From Leucobacter sp. Psy1 (GTDB lineage Bacteria > Actinomycetota > Actinomycetes > Actinomycetales > Microbacteriaceae), in contig NZ_CP083692.1 in assembly GCF_020096995.1 (NCBI RefSeq), forward strand, positions 2,914,001-2,978,000: a stretch of 64,000 bases of DNA, in the 5' to 3' direction. The notes below the pieces were generated by a model, which was not told the origin of the DNA, made no database searches, and saw only the letters and a program-made list of their open reading frames with translations. This document shows, piece by piece, positions 55,124-63,187 of the stretch (positions are counted from its first letter, which is position 1; each line of letters begins with the position of its first letter). A program made the position numbers and the translations under genes.

Positions 55124-56286
55124 TCGGCACCGGCGGGGTCGACGATGAGTCCGGCGAAAAGGGCCTCGAGCACGAGCCCCGGGGTGACGGCGCGGGAGAG
55201 TCGCAGACGCGCCTCCTCCAGCGCGTCGACGGCGGCGAGCGCGCGGCGCGGGCCCCAGCGCTCGGCGAGCTCGACGATGCGCTCCCGCTCCTCGGTGTTG
55301 ATGAGGGCAGACCCCTCGGTCGTGTCTGCCACTGAGATCGCGGTGAGGAGTACGTCGCGGTACAGGGACAGCAGGTCGGTCAGCACGCGGTCGATCCCGT
55401 CGCGGAGACTGCGCGTCGCGCGCCGCTTCTGATCCTCCTCGAGCGCCTTGATCTGCCCGCGGAGCTGCGGCGGGATCGCCGCTCCGGGTTCGAGCCCCAG
55501 GTTGCGCATCGCCTCCTCGCGTTCGCGGGCGTCGAGCTGTTCCGTCAGTGCGGCAGCGTCGGCTTCGGCGACCTTCAGCAGTTCGCTCGCCGCCCGCATG
55601 GCGTCGCCGAGCGTGGTGACGGCCAGGGCCGCGGCGATGCTCCGTGATCGTCGCTCGAGCGCTTCGGGGCTCGTCGCGAGTCGCCGCGCCATGCCGATGT
55701 GGTTCTGCGAGAGGCGCGCTGCGCGTTCGGCGGCTGCGGTGTCGATGCCGTCGCGCACGTGGAGGAGGTGCGCGACGTCGGCGGTCGAGGGGGTGACGAG
55801 GCGCAGCGAGCGCGTGCGCGACCGGATGGTCGGCAGCAGATCGGCCTCGCTCGGCGCGCACAGGATCCAAATCGTTCGCTCCGGCGGCTCCTCGAGCACC
55901 TTCAACAGTACGTTCGAGGTGCGTTCGGGCATTCGATCCGCATCCTCGATCACGATGACCCTGTGCCGTCCCTCCGCGGGAGCGTAGTAGGCGTTCTTGA
56001 TGAACTCGCGCACGTCATCGACGCGGATCGTCACCGCCTGCGTGGTGAGCAGCGCATAGTCGGGGTGGGTGCGCGCACGCACCTGATCGAAGATCTTGGC
56101 GCGCTCGTCGACCTCGCGCGCGATGAGCGCTGCGGCGAAGCGCTCGGCGATGTTGGATCGCCCCGACCCTGGCGGACCGGTGATGAGCCAGGCATGCGCG
56201 AGTTCGCCGGCACCCTCGGGCGATGCGGCGCGCTCGAGCGCTTCGACTGCCGCGGTCTGCCCGACGATCTCTGCCCAGTGATCCAC
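55120..56286 (-). CDS. holB: DNA polymerase III subunit delta'
   Basis: 388 residues. The clamp-loader AAA+ fold is seen in VDHWAEIVGQTAAVEALERA, the P-loop remnant ITGPPGSGRSNIAERFA (lysine replaced by arginine, as usual for the non-hydrolysing delta'), VIVIEDADRMPERTSNVLL and LEEPPERTIWILCAPSEADL. It helps load the sliding clamp. GTG 56286 is leaderless (TACCCT at 56293-56298). It is coupled by overlap with the TAP-like hydrolase gene downstream, a common actinobacterial arrangement. Confidence 0.95.
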   Translation of the reverse strand: MDHWAEIVGQTAAVEALERAASPEGAGELAHAWLITGPPGSGRSNIAERFAAALIAREVDERAKIFDQVRARTHPDYALLTTQAVTIRVDDVREFIKNAYYAPAEGRHRVIVIEDADRMPERTSNVLLKVLEEPPERTIWILCAPSEADLLPTIRSRTRSLRLVTPSTADVAHLLHVRDGIDTAAAERAARLSQNHIGMARRLATSPEALERRSRSIAAALAVTTLGDAMRAASELLKVAEADAAALTEQLDAREREEAMRNLGLEPGAAIPPQLRGQIKALEEDQKRRATRSLRDGIDRVLTDLLSLYRDVLLTAISVADTTEGSALINTEERERIVELAERWGPRRALAAVDALEEARLRLSRAVTPGLVLEALFAGLIVDPAGAE

Positions 56287-56357
56287 CCCTTCAGGGTATC
56301 CGGTACGACTGACAGCGGGCACGGCGGGCGGTGGGACAGCGGGTCGCAGACCGCGGG

Positions 56358-57080
56358 TCAGAGACCGTGGGTGCGGGCGTAGATGACGGCGTGCACCCGG
56401 TCGCGGAGCGCGAGCTTCGAGAGGATGCGGCCGACGTGCGTCTTCACGGTCGACTCGGAGAGGAACAGCTCACCGCTGATCTCGGCATTGTTCTTGCCCT
56501 CTGCGATGAGCTTGAGCACCTCGATCTCGCGCTCGGTGAGCACCTCGGCCAACTCGGCGTCAGGTGCGCCGGAATCCGCCGCCGTGACGGCCCGTGGCCC
56601 GGTCGCCCCGCCGGCAACGCCACTCAGTTCGGCGGTTCCACCGCCCGTGCGCATCTGTTCGAGCATGCGTCGCGTGACGCTCGGCGCCATGACCGCGTCA
56701 CCGTCGGACACCCGCTGGATCGCGTCGAGCAACTCGCTCGGCCGGGCGTCCTTCAGCAGGAAGCCGCTCGCACCCGCCTGGATCGCCGCCGTCGCGTACT
56801 CGTCGAGGTCGAACGTGGTGAGCACGAGCACACGCGTCTGCGGGAATCGCCGGGCCACCTCGGCGGAGGCGTCGATGCCGTTCATGCCGGGCATGCGCAC
56901 ATCCATGAGGATCACGTCGCACGCCCCCTGCAGGCGGGCGAGCTCCTCCAGTGCGGCCGCACCGTCGGTCGCCTCGCCGACCACGTCGATCCCGGGTTCC
57001 GCTGAGAGCACAAGCCGGAAACCCGTGCGGATCAGATCCTGATCGTCGACCAGCATCACTCGGATCGGCTCTGGGCTCAT
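56358..57080 (-). CDS. Response regulator, NarL/LuxR family
   Basis: 240 residues. The receiver domain has VMLVDDQDLIRTGF, the phospho-acceptor aspartate in VILMDVRMPGMNG, the threonine in VLTTFDLDEY and the lysine in GFLLKDARP. A linker of about 50 residues leads to a LuxR-type HTH: EVLTEREIEVLKLIAEGKNN and ESTVKTHVGRIL. Its ATG overlaps the kinase stop (ATGA). The two form one system; target genes are not evident. Confidence 0.96.
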   Translation of the reverse strand: MSPEPIRVMLVDDQDLIRTGFRLVLSAEPGIDVVGEATDGAAALEELARLQGACDVILMDVRMPGMNGIDASAEVARRFPQTRVLVLTTFDLDEYATAAIQAGASGFLLKDARPSELLDAIQRVSDGDAVMAPSVTRRMLEQMRTGGGTAELSGVAGGATGPRAVTAADSGAPDAELAEVLTEREIEVLKLIAEGKNNAEISGELFLSESTVKTHVGRILSKLALRDRVHAVIYARTHGL

Positions 57081-58558
57081 GAGGGTTCCTCCTGGGTCGG
57101 CACCGTCGGTTCCGGTGCGGTCGGTGCCGGCGACCCGGTGGGGGCCTCCGGCGATTCAGCCTCCACGGCATCCGGCCTGGGTCGCTCACGGGCATCCGCG
57201 CTCACGGGCAGCACCGCGCGGAGCTGCCACCCACCGCCCGGCACCGGCCCTGATTCGATGTGACCGCCGAAGACGCGCACGCGCTCCTCGAGGCCCCGGA
57301 GTCCACGCCCAGAGCCTACGCCTGAGAGCGGGCCGGGCCCTCCTGGCACGACTCCGAAGTCCCGCACCGTGACGTCGGTGCTGTCAGCAGATCGATCCAC
57401 CGTGACGTCGACGCGCGCACCAGGACCGGCGTAGCGGAGCACGTTGGTGAGCCCCTCCTGCACGATGCGGTAGACGGCGAGGTCCTGGCCCCGGTCGCCC
57501 GCGGCGCTGCCGAGCACGGTGAGGCGCGGCTGGATACCGGCATCGGTGAAGCCGCGGATGAGTTCGGGCAATTCGTCCACACCCGGCTGCGGCACGTACT
57601 CGACTTCTGATGCGGCGGGTTCCGTGAGCGCCCCGAGCAGCCGTCGCATTTCGGCGAGCGCGGTGCGCCCCGTCTCGGCGCTGCGTTCCATCGCGTCGGC
57701 CGCGGCGTCCGGCGCTTTCCCGGCGACGCGCGCGGCACCCTCCGAGAGTGCGATCATCACGGAGACCGAGTGGGCGACGATGTCATGCATCTCCCTGGCG
57801 ATCCGCGAGCGCTCCTCGGCGACCGCCAGCTGCGCCAGCTGATCGCGTTCACGCGCCAGTTGGTGGGCGCGGTCGATGATCGCGCTCAGGTAGCGGCGCC
57901 GGTTGCCGAGGTTGATCGCCACGAGCACGATCGCGAGGTACCAGAGCGCCGTCATGAAGATGCCGACCGCGATCACGATCGGGTCGCGGTCGGCGGCGGC
58001 CGCCTCCGCGGTCAGGATCCCTCCGGGGTTCGCCAGCGTAAACGGGCCCCACACCTCGTCGATCACGACCTGCAGGCTGTAACCGGCGACCGCGATCGCA
58101 TACCCGACCCAGCCCGCGGGAACGCTGCGGTACACCGGGACGGCGTAGAGCATGAACCAGATGGCGACCGAGTTCGGGAGCGTCTGCGCCCCCTGCTCTC
58201 CGAACAGCATGACCGTGACCACGGCGAGGCCGATCAGCGGGAACCGCCGACGGAAGAGCAATGCCGTTGCCACGGCTGCCGCGCGGAAGAGCGCCACCAG
58301 GATCCACGGCCAGGTGAGGTACCCGGGGAGGTCGGGCAGGAAGATCCCGGCGAACGGCTCGGGATCCGCAGTCCCCGCGATCAGGTCGAGGAGCACCGCA
58401 AGCGCGCACCCGAAGAGGTACACGACGACGATCGTGATGTCGACGGCACGACCGTGGTTCGCCACCCACCGTCGCAGCAGGCCCGGCGGTCGCGGCAGAC
58501 GCACCTCGTCGCCTCCGGTACCGGAGTACCTCGGCAGCGGCTCACTGCGATCGTTCAC
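57077..58558 (-). CDS. Sensor histidine kinase, NarL-type (HisKA_3)
   Basis: 493 residues. Four to five helices occupy residues 38-210. A coiled linker precedes the HisKA_3 dimerisation box EERSRIAREMHDIVAHSVSV with the phospho-accepting histidine. The ATPase has RIVQEGLTNVLRYA (N box) and GSGRGLRGLEERV (G box). The last 45 residues are Pro/Glu-rich. No extracellular sensor domain of note is present, so it probably senses a membrane-related signal. GTG 58558 is likely. It is coupled to the response regulator by ATGA overlap. Confidence 0.95.
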   Translation of the reverse strand: MNDRSEPLPRYSGTGGDEVRLPRPPGLLRRWVANHGRAVDITIVVVYLFGCALAVLLDLIAGTADPEPFAGIFLPDLPGYLTWPWILVALFRAAAVATALLFRRRFPLIGLAVVTVMLFGEQGAQTLPNSVAIWFMLYAVPVYRSVPAGWVGYAIAVAGYSLQVVIDEVWGPFTLANPGGILTAEAAAADRDPIVIAVGIFMTALWYLAIVLVAINLGNRRRYLSAIIDRAHQLARERDQLAQLAVAEERSRIAREMHDIVAHSVSVMIALSEGAARVAGKAPDAAADAMERSAETGRTALAEMRRLLGALTEPAASEVEYVPQPGVDELPELIRGFTDAGIQPRLTVLGSAAGDRGQDLAVYRIVQEGLTNVLRYAGPGARVDVTVDRSADSTDVTVRDFGVVPGGPGPLSGVGSGRGLRGLEERVRVFGGHIESGPVPGGGWQLRAVLPVSADARERPRPDAVEAESPEAPTGSPAPTAPEPTVPTQEEPS

Positions 58559-58707
58559 TGGCGTCTCTCATCTCACGCGGGCTCGGGCGATGCTGAGCGG
58601 CCCAGCCTGGTCAGTGAGGCCGCCCCCACCAGAATAGGCACCGGCCGTCGGCAGCGCGTCATGCCAGGGTGCCACGATGTCCGTGGCGTGCTCGGCACCG
58701 CGGGGCG

Positions 58708-59349
58708 TCACTCGTCGGGATGCACCACATCGACGTATCCGGCGAGTCCCGGCACGACGCTGGCGCTGCCGGCGCTCAGTTCTGCGGCGAGCGCCGTGAG
58801 CGCCTCGACCTGCGCCTCGGCGACGAGATAGATCTGGGCGACGTCTGCGCCGTACTCGGCGGTGCCGACGCCATAGCCTCGCCGACGTGCCTCCGCCTCG
58901 ATACCGCCGGCAATGTCGTACCCGCTGGTAACCACAACCTCTCGCCGCACGGCTCGGTGAACCCGCTGCGCCGAGAGGACCGCCTCGGCAACGGCACCGC
59001 GATAGGCGCGCGTGAGGCCGCCCGCACCGAGCAGCACTCCACCGAAATAGCGGGTGACCACCGCGACGACGTCGCTGAGCCCCGCTGAGATGAGCGCATC
59101 GAGCATCGGCGCTCCTGCGGTGCCGCTCGGCTCGCCGTCGTCGTTCGATCGCTGCACCCGCCCGTCTGGACCCAGCACGAAGGCTGAGCAGTGGTGCCTG
59201 GCGCGCGGGTGCTCGGCCCTGACCGCCGCGATGACCTCCCTGGCTTCGTCTTCCGTCTCCACGCGGGCCAGCCGAGTGAGAAACCGGGATCGCGTCACCT
59301 CGATCTCCGTATCCACCGTCGCGGCGATGGTGTCGTATCCGGTAGCCAC
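58708..59349 (-). CDS. IMPACT/YigZ family protein
   Basis: 213 residues. The UPF0029 N-terminal domain is plain: SRFLTRLARVETEDEAREVI, ARHHCSAFVLG, SNDDGEPSGTAGAPML and VVTRYFGGVLLGAGGLTRAY. A DUF1949-like C-terminal domain follows. The family is linked to translation or peptidase regulation, with no settled role in bacteria. GTG 59349 appears leaderless (CAGAAT, 59356-59361). Confidence 0.94.
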   Translation of the reverse strand: MATGYDTIAATVDTEIEVTRSRFLTRLARVETEDEAREVIAAVRAEHPRARHHCSAFVLGPDGRVQRSNDDGEPSGTAGAPMLDALISAGLSDVVAVVTRYFGGVLLGAGGLTRAYRGAVAEAVLSAQRVHRAVRREVVVTSGYDIAGGIEAEARRRGYGVGTAEYGADVAQIYLVAEAQVEALTALAAELSAGSASVVPGLAGYVDVVHPDE

Positions 59350-59460
59350 GCTCCAATTCTGCCCGATGCCATTCCGCCGTCGCGCTTCGGAGGCGGACGG
59401 AGGCGGACGAACGCGGGCGGGCAGCGAAGCGCCCCAGATCGACTCGATACCATGGTGCGC

Positions 59461-59838
59461 ATGGCGAGCGACTCGGTGCGCATCGATGCCTGGGTCTGGG
59501 CGGTGCGCTTGGCGAAGACCAGGAGTCAGGCGACGGCGGCGTGCCGCGCGGGGCACGTGCGCTTGAACGACAGCACGGCCAAGGCATCGCAGTCCGTGCG
59601 CGTCGGCGACGAGGTGAAGGTCCGGCTGCACGGTTTCGACCGCGTCTACCGGGTGACCGGTCTCGCCACCCGCCGCGGCAGCGCCGCAGAAGCCGCGCGC
59701 TACTTCGAGGACCTCACGCCGCCTCCCCCACCGCGGGTGGAGCGCCCCGCCGCGATTCTGCGCGACCGCGGCGCCGGCAGGCCCACGAAGCGCGAGCGTC
59801 GCGAGATCGACCGCTTGAGAGGGCGGGAGTCCGAGTGA
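59461..59838 (+). CDS. S4-domain RNA-binding protein (Hsp15-like)
   Basis: 125 residues. The S4 domain spans residues 5-60: VRIDAWVWAVRLAKTRSQAT, GHVRLNDSTAKASQSVRVGD. The C-terminus is proline- and arginine-rich (GAGRPTKRERREIDRL), typical of actinobacterial Hsp15-like proteins, which bind stalled or dissociated large ribosomal subunits. ATG 59461 is leaderless (TACCAT at 59448-59453), although an in-frame ATG exists nine bases earlier. Its stop overlaps the next start (GTGA). Confidence 0.93.
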   Translation: MASDSVRIDAWVWAVRLAKTRSQATAACRAGHVRLNDSTAKASQSVRVGDEVKVRLHGFDRVYRVTGLATRRGSAAEAARYFEDLTPPPPPRVERPAAILRDRGAGRPTKRERREIDRLRGRESE

Positions 59839-60821
59839 GCGGTGTCGCTTCGCCGATCGCCCCAGCACTCGCCCCGGGAGCGGCGCGCGTTCCGCCGCCC
59901 GACATCGAGGAGCCGACGCGACTCACCCGCCTGCCGGAGGCGGACTGGCGGTCGCGCGAGCGGGTCCACGCGGAACGCGCCGATTCCCTGACCGCGGCGC
60001 ATCGGCTGCGGAAATCGCGGGGCGAGACGCACCCGATCGAGGACTTCCTCTTCACCTATTACACGACCACGCCCGGTCAGTTACGTCGCTGGCATCCGGG
60101 GGCCGGGGTCTCGCTCGTCGGTGCAGGCAGCGAGCGCGCGGGGTGGCGGCACTATCGCGCGGGCACCGATGCGACGGTCGACCTCACCGCGTACTTCGCG
60201 AAGCGGGCTGGCACCGTCGACTACGTCGAGTCGCTGCTCGAGCGCACCCTCGACCGGCCACCGCGCTACGGGTGCTTCGGGCTGCACGAGTGGGCGATGG
60301 TCTATCAAATGACGCCGGAGCAGCTGCGCCACCGCGGTCTCGAACTGCGGATCGGGCACGCCGCGACCGATGCCGTCGTCGATGCGCACCCGATCGTGTG
60401 CACCCACTTCGACGCGTACCGATTCTTCACCGACGCTGCTGCGCCGCTCAACGAGCTGACGCCGACCCGGGAGACTCAGCGGGATCTCGAGCAGTCGGGC
60501 TGCCTCCACGCCGGCATGGACGTGTACAAGTGGGCGGCGAAGCTCGGGCCGATCGTGCCCGGTGAGGTGCTGCTCGACGCGTTCCAGCTGGCGAGCGAGA
60601 TCCGGAGGGTCGACATGCGCGCCTCGCCCTACGACGTGAGCGGGTACGGGTTGGCGGCGATCCCGATCGAGACGCCGGAGGGCAAGCGCGAGTACGCGAC
60701 GACCCAGCGCGGATTCGCGGAGCGAGGCGACGCCCTCAGGCGCCGGGTGCTCGCGGCGATCGCGGCCGCACGCGCGGCACGGGCCGCGGAGGCCGAAGCC
60801 GCCGCGACCCGCCCCTCCTGA
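59835..60821 (+). CDS. Actinobacterial conserved protein, often named 3-methyladenine DNA glycosylase
   Basis: 328 residues. Conserved stretches are THPIEDFLFTYYTTTPGQLR, PPRYGCFGLHEWAMVYQM, HPIVCTHFDAYRFFTDAAAP and DMRASPYDVSGYGLAAIPIE. Databases tend to call such proteins 3-methyladenine DNA glycosylase, but I see no helix-hairpin-helix or AAG-type motif that supports this, so the name should be treated with care. The histidine-rich motifs (GLHEW, CTHFDAYRF) look catalytic. It starts inside the stop of the S4 gene and is translationally coupled to it. Confidence 0.8.
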   Translation: MSGVASPIAPALAPGAARVPPPDIEEPTRLTRLPEADWRSRERVHAERADSLTAAHRLRKSRGETHPIEDFLFTYYTTTPGQLRRWHPGAGVSLVGAGSERAGWRHYRAGTDATVDLTAYFAKRAGTVDYVESLLERTLDRPPRYGCFGLHEWAMVYQMTPEQLRHRGLELRIGHAATDAVVDAHPIVCTHFDAYRFFTDAAAPLNELTPTRETQRDLEQSGCLHAGMDVYKWAAKLGPIVPGEVLLDAFQLASEIRRVDMRASPYDVSGYGLAAIPIETPEGKREYATTQRGFAERGDALRRRVLAAIAAARAARAAEAEAAATRPS

Positions 60822-60824
60822 CCG

Positions 60825-61691
60825 CTACTTCGCGTCGCGGCGCTGGAACGAGATCGCTGCGGGGATCAGCGCGACCGCTGCCCACCCCGCCATCCCGGCG
60901 AGCGCGATCCAGAAGGTCGGGCCCTCCATGCCGGGAGGCAGGGGCGCCGTTCCCTGGCCGAGCGTGCTGCCGAGCGCCGTCGGCAGGTACGCGCTGACCG
61001 TCGTCACCCACTCCCACCCGGTGAACTGCATGACGTTGAGGGCGAGCGGGAAGACGAAGCAGATGCCCGCGACGAGCGCAATGCCGCCTGCGGTGCTGCG
61101 GAGCAGCGCCGCGATCCCGAACGCCATGAGCGCGATGAGCACCAGGAACGCGACCGTTCCGAGCGCGCCTGAGACCACGATCGGGTCGGTGAGGCGGCTC
61201 GCGGCTTCGGGGAGCGCGGCGGTTGCGATCCCGAGCCCGCCCCCGACGACGATGAGCGCGGTAACGGCTGAGATGAGGGCGAGGATCAGCGCCTTCGCCG
61301 CGAAGATCAGCCCGCGGCGCGGCACAGCGGCGAGCGAGGAGAGGATCATGCCGCTCGCGTACTCGCTCGTGATGGTGAACACTCCGAGCACCCCGAAGAC
61401 GAGTGCGACGAATGAACCGGTGAACGTCGAGGAGAAGAGCAGGAAGCCGGAGAGCGCTTCGGCCGGCGCTCCGGCGTACTCGGAGTTCAGGTTGAACGCC
61501 ATGAGCGCGCTCATACCGAGCCCCATGAGCAGGGTGATGGCGATCGTGATCTTGATGCTGCGGAGCGACCAGAGCTTGATCCACTCCGACTTCAGCACCC
61601 CGCCGAACGAGACACGGCGGCCCGGCTCAGAGCGGAGGCCGAGGTTGCCGGAGTTGATGTGGTCGGCTGCGGAGACGGTGAGTGTCGTCAT
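60825..61691 (-). CDS. ABC transporter permease (ABC-2 type)
   Basis: 288 residues with six helices. The N-terminal LKSEWIKLWSLRSIKITIAI is the usual actinobacterial ABC-2 start and GVFTITSEYASGMILSSLAA the conserved coupling segment. It forms an exporter with the ATPase encoded just upstream. ATG 61691 has AAGGATT upstream, 27 bases after the ATPase stop. The substrate is not evident; drug or lipid export is usual. Confidence 0.93.
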   Translation of the reverse strand: MTTLTVSAADHINSGNLGLRSEPGRRVSFGGVLKSEWIKLWSLRSIKITIAITLLMGLGMSALMAFNLNSEYAGAPAEALSGFLLFSSTFTGSFVALVFGVLGVFTITSEYASGMILSSLAAVPRRGLIFAAKALILALISAVTALIVVGGGLGIATAALPEAASRLTDPIVVSGALGTVAFLVLIALMAFGIAALLRSTAGGIALVAGICFVFPLALNVMQFTGWEWVTTVSAYLPTALGSTLGQGTAPLPPGMEGPTFWIALAGMAGWAAVALIPAAISFQRRDAK

Positions 61692-61718
61692 GATGGGAAT
61701 CCTTCGTGGTGGAGTGGG

Positions 61719-62639
61719 TCAGGCGGGCTGCGGCGACGTGTACTCGACCTCGTCGCGGGTGAGCGCGAGGTAGGCGTCCTCGAGGCTCGACGTCACCTGA
61801 GTCAGTTCGTGCAGCTCGATGCCGTGCTGCGACGCGGCGCGGCCGATCTCGGCAGCGGAAATGCCGGCGACGCTGAAGCGGTGCTCGCCGAGGGACTCGA
61901 TATCGAGACCGGCATGCGCCCCGGGATCCGTCAGGATCGCGGCGAGACGCGCGGCGTCGGGGCTGCCGACGGTCACCCGCTGCCCTCCCCCGCCGACGAA
62001 CTCCCCGATCGGGGCGTCGGCGACGACCTTGCCGCGGCCGAGCACAATGACGTGGTCGGCGGTCTGCGCCATCTCGCTCATGAGGTGGCTGGAGAGGAGT
62101 ACCGTGCGACCCTCGGCGGCCAGCTGCCGCACCAGGCGTCGCACCCAGTAGACCCCGTCGGGGTCGAGCCCGTTGACCGGTTCGTCGAGCAGCAGCACCT
62201 GCGGATCCCCGAGGAGCGCCGCAGCGATGCCGAGCCGCTGCCCCATGCCCAGCGAGAAGCCACCGACGCGCTTGCCCGCAACGCCCGTCAGCCCGGTCAT
62301 CTCGAGGACCTCGTCGACGCGGCCCGTCGGGATCCGGTGCGTGGCCGCGAGCGCGCGGAGGTGGCTCCGGGCGGATCGGCCGGGGTGCACGCCCTTCGCA
62401 TCGAGCAGTGCCCCGAGCACGTGCAGGGGTGCCGGGTGGTCGGCGTACGACTTGCCCAGCACCGTGACGGTGCCTGAGGTGGGGCGATCCAGACCGAGGA
62501 TCAGCCGCATGGTGGTCGACTTGCCCGCCCCGTTCGGCCCGAGGAACCCCGTGACCTGCCCCGGACGGACCGTGAACGACACGTCGTCGACGGCGGTCTT
62601 CCGCCCATACTGCTTGGTGAGTCCGTGTGTCTCGATCAT
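61719..62639 (-). CDS. ABC transporter ATP-binding protein
   Basis: 306 residues. Walker A GPNGAGKST, signature GGFSLGMGQRLGIAAALLGD, Walker B VLLLDEPVNGLDPDG and the switch histidine in LSSHLMSEM are intact. A C-terminal domain of about 80 residues follows, as in drug-export ATPases (DrrA-like). ATG 62639 has GAGGAG before it. It pairs with the ABC-2 permease downstream. Confidence 0.95.
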   Translation of the reverse strand: MIETHGLTKQYGRKTAVDDVSFTVRPGQVTGFLGPNGAGKSTTMRLILGLDRPTSGTVTVLGKSYADHPAPLHVLGALLDAKGVHPGRSARSHLRALAATHRIPTGRVDEVLEMTGLTGVAGKRVGGFSLGMGQRLGIAAALLGDPQVLLLDEPVNGLDPDGVYWVRRLVRQLAAEGRTVLLSSHLMSEMAQTADHVIVLGRGKVVADAPIGEFVGGGGQRVTVGSPDAARLAAILTDPGAHAGLDIESLGEHRFSVAGISAAEIGRAASQHGIELHELTQVTSSLEDAYLALTRDEVEYTSPQPA

Positions 62640-62905
62640 GATGCTCCTCGGATCGGGGTCGGTGTCGCCGGTGCCGACGATGACTCCCAACCTACGAATC
62701 GGGAGGGAGCTGCCGGATCCCCTGGAGGTACCGACATCCGCGGCGGACCTCGTACCCAGGTACCACGTTTCCGCGGAACGGCGTCCGGGGCGCGACAGAC
62801 CGAAGACCACGACTTTCACCCGACCTCGCCATGGGGTTAGGCTGAGCGCAACCGGTTCAGTCCGACACCGCGTCGGGGCCGGAACTCCGCTCAGGGAGGT
62901 GGGGC
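62640..62905. other. Intergenic region upstream of the ABC exporter and the 93-residue gene
   Basis: No gene is seen in these 266 bases. A short inverted repeat GTACC-CA-GGTAC (62752-62763) may be an operator for the exporter genes. TTAGGCT near 62836 could be a plus-strand -10 box for the gene at 62906. Confidence 0.4.
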
Positions 62906-63187
62906 ATGGACCAGACGCACATCACTGAAGACGAGCTGCACGCCGCGCTCGACAGCTACCGGTGGGCGCTCGCAGACGCGCGCACCGAGCTCGGAGCGGA
63001 CGCCTCGCGAGCCGACGTCATCGCCCGGGGTCGCAAGATGCTCGGCGACGACGAACCCGATCATCATGCTCTCCTACTGCGCCTCGCCGAGAGCGACAGC
63101 GGGGATCCCATCTGGAATCTCGAGGAAGAGGTCGTCGACGACGAGCTCTCGGGCGACATCGCTTCCGAGAAGTCGGAGTCAGACTGA
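62906..63187 (+). CDS. Small acidic protein of unknown function
   Basis: 93 residues, no cysteine, no membrane segment. It begins MDQTHITEDELHAALDSYRW, has a predicted helical middle (ADARTELGADASRADVIARG) and a strongly acidic tail (NLEEEVVDDELSG). ATG 62906 has GGGAGG. Its stop codon may overlap a CTG start of the following ROK-type regulator, suggesting one unit. I do not recognise a family. Confidence 0.75.
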   Translation: MDQTHITEDELHAALDSYRWALADARTELGADASRADVIARGRKMLGDDEPDHHALLLRLAESDSGDPIWNLEEEVVDDELSGDIASEKSESD

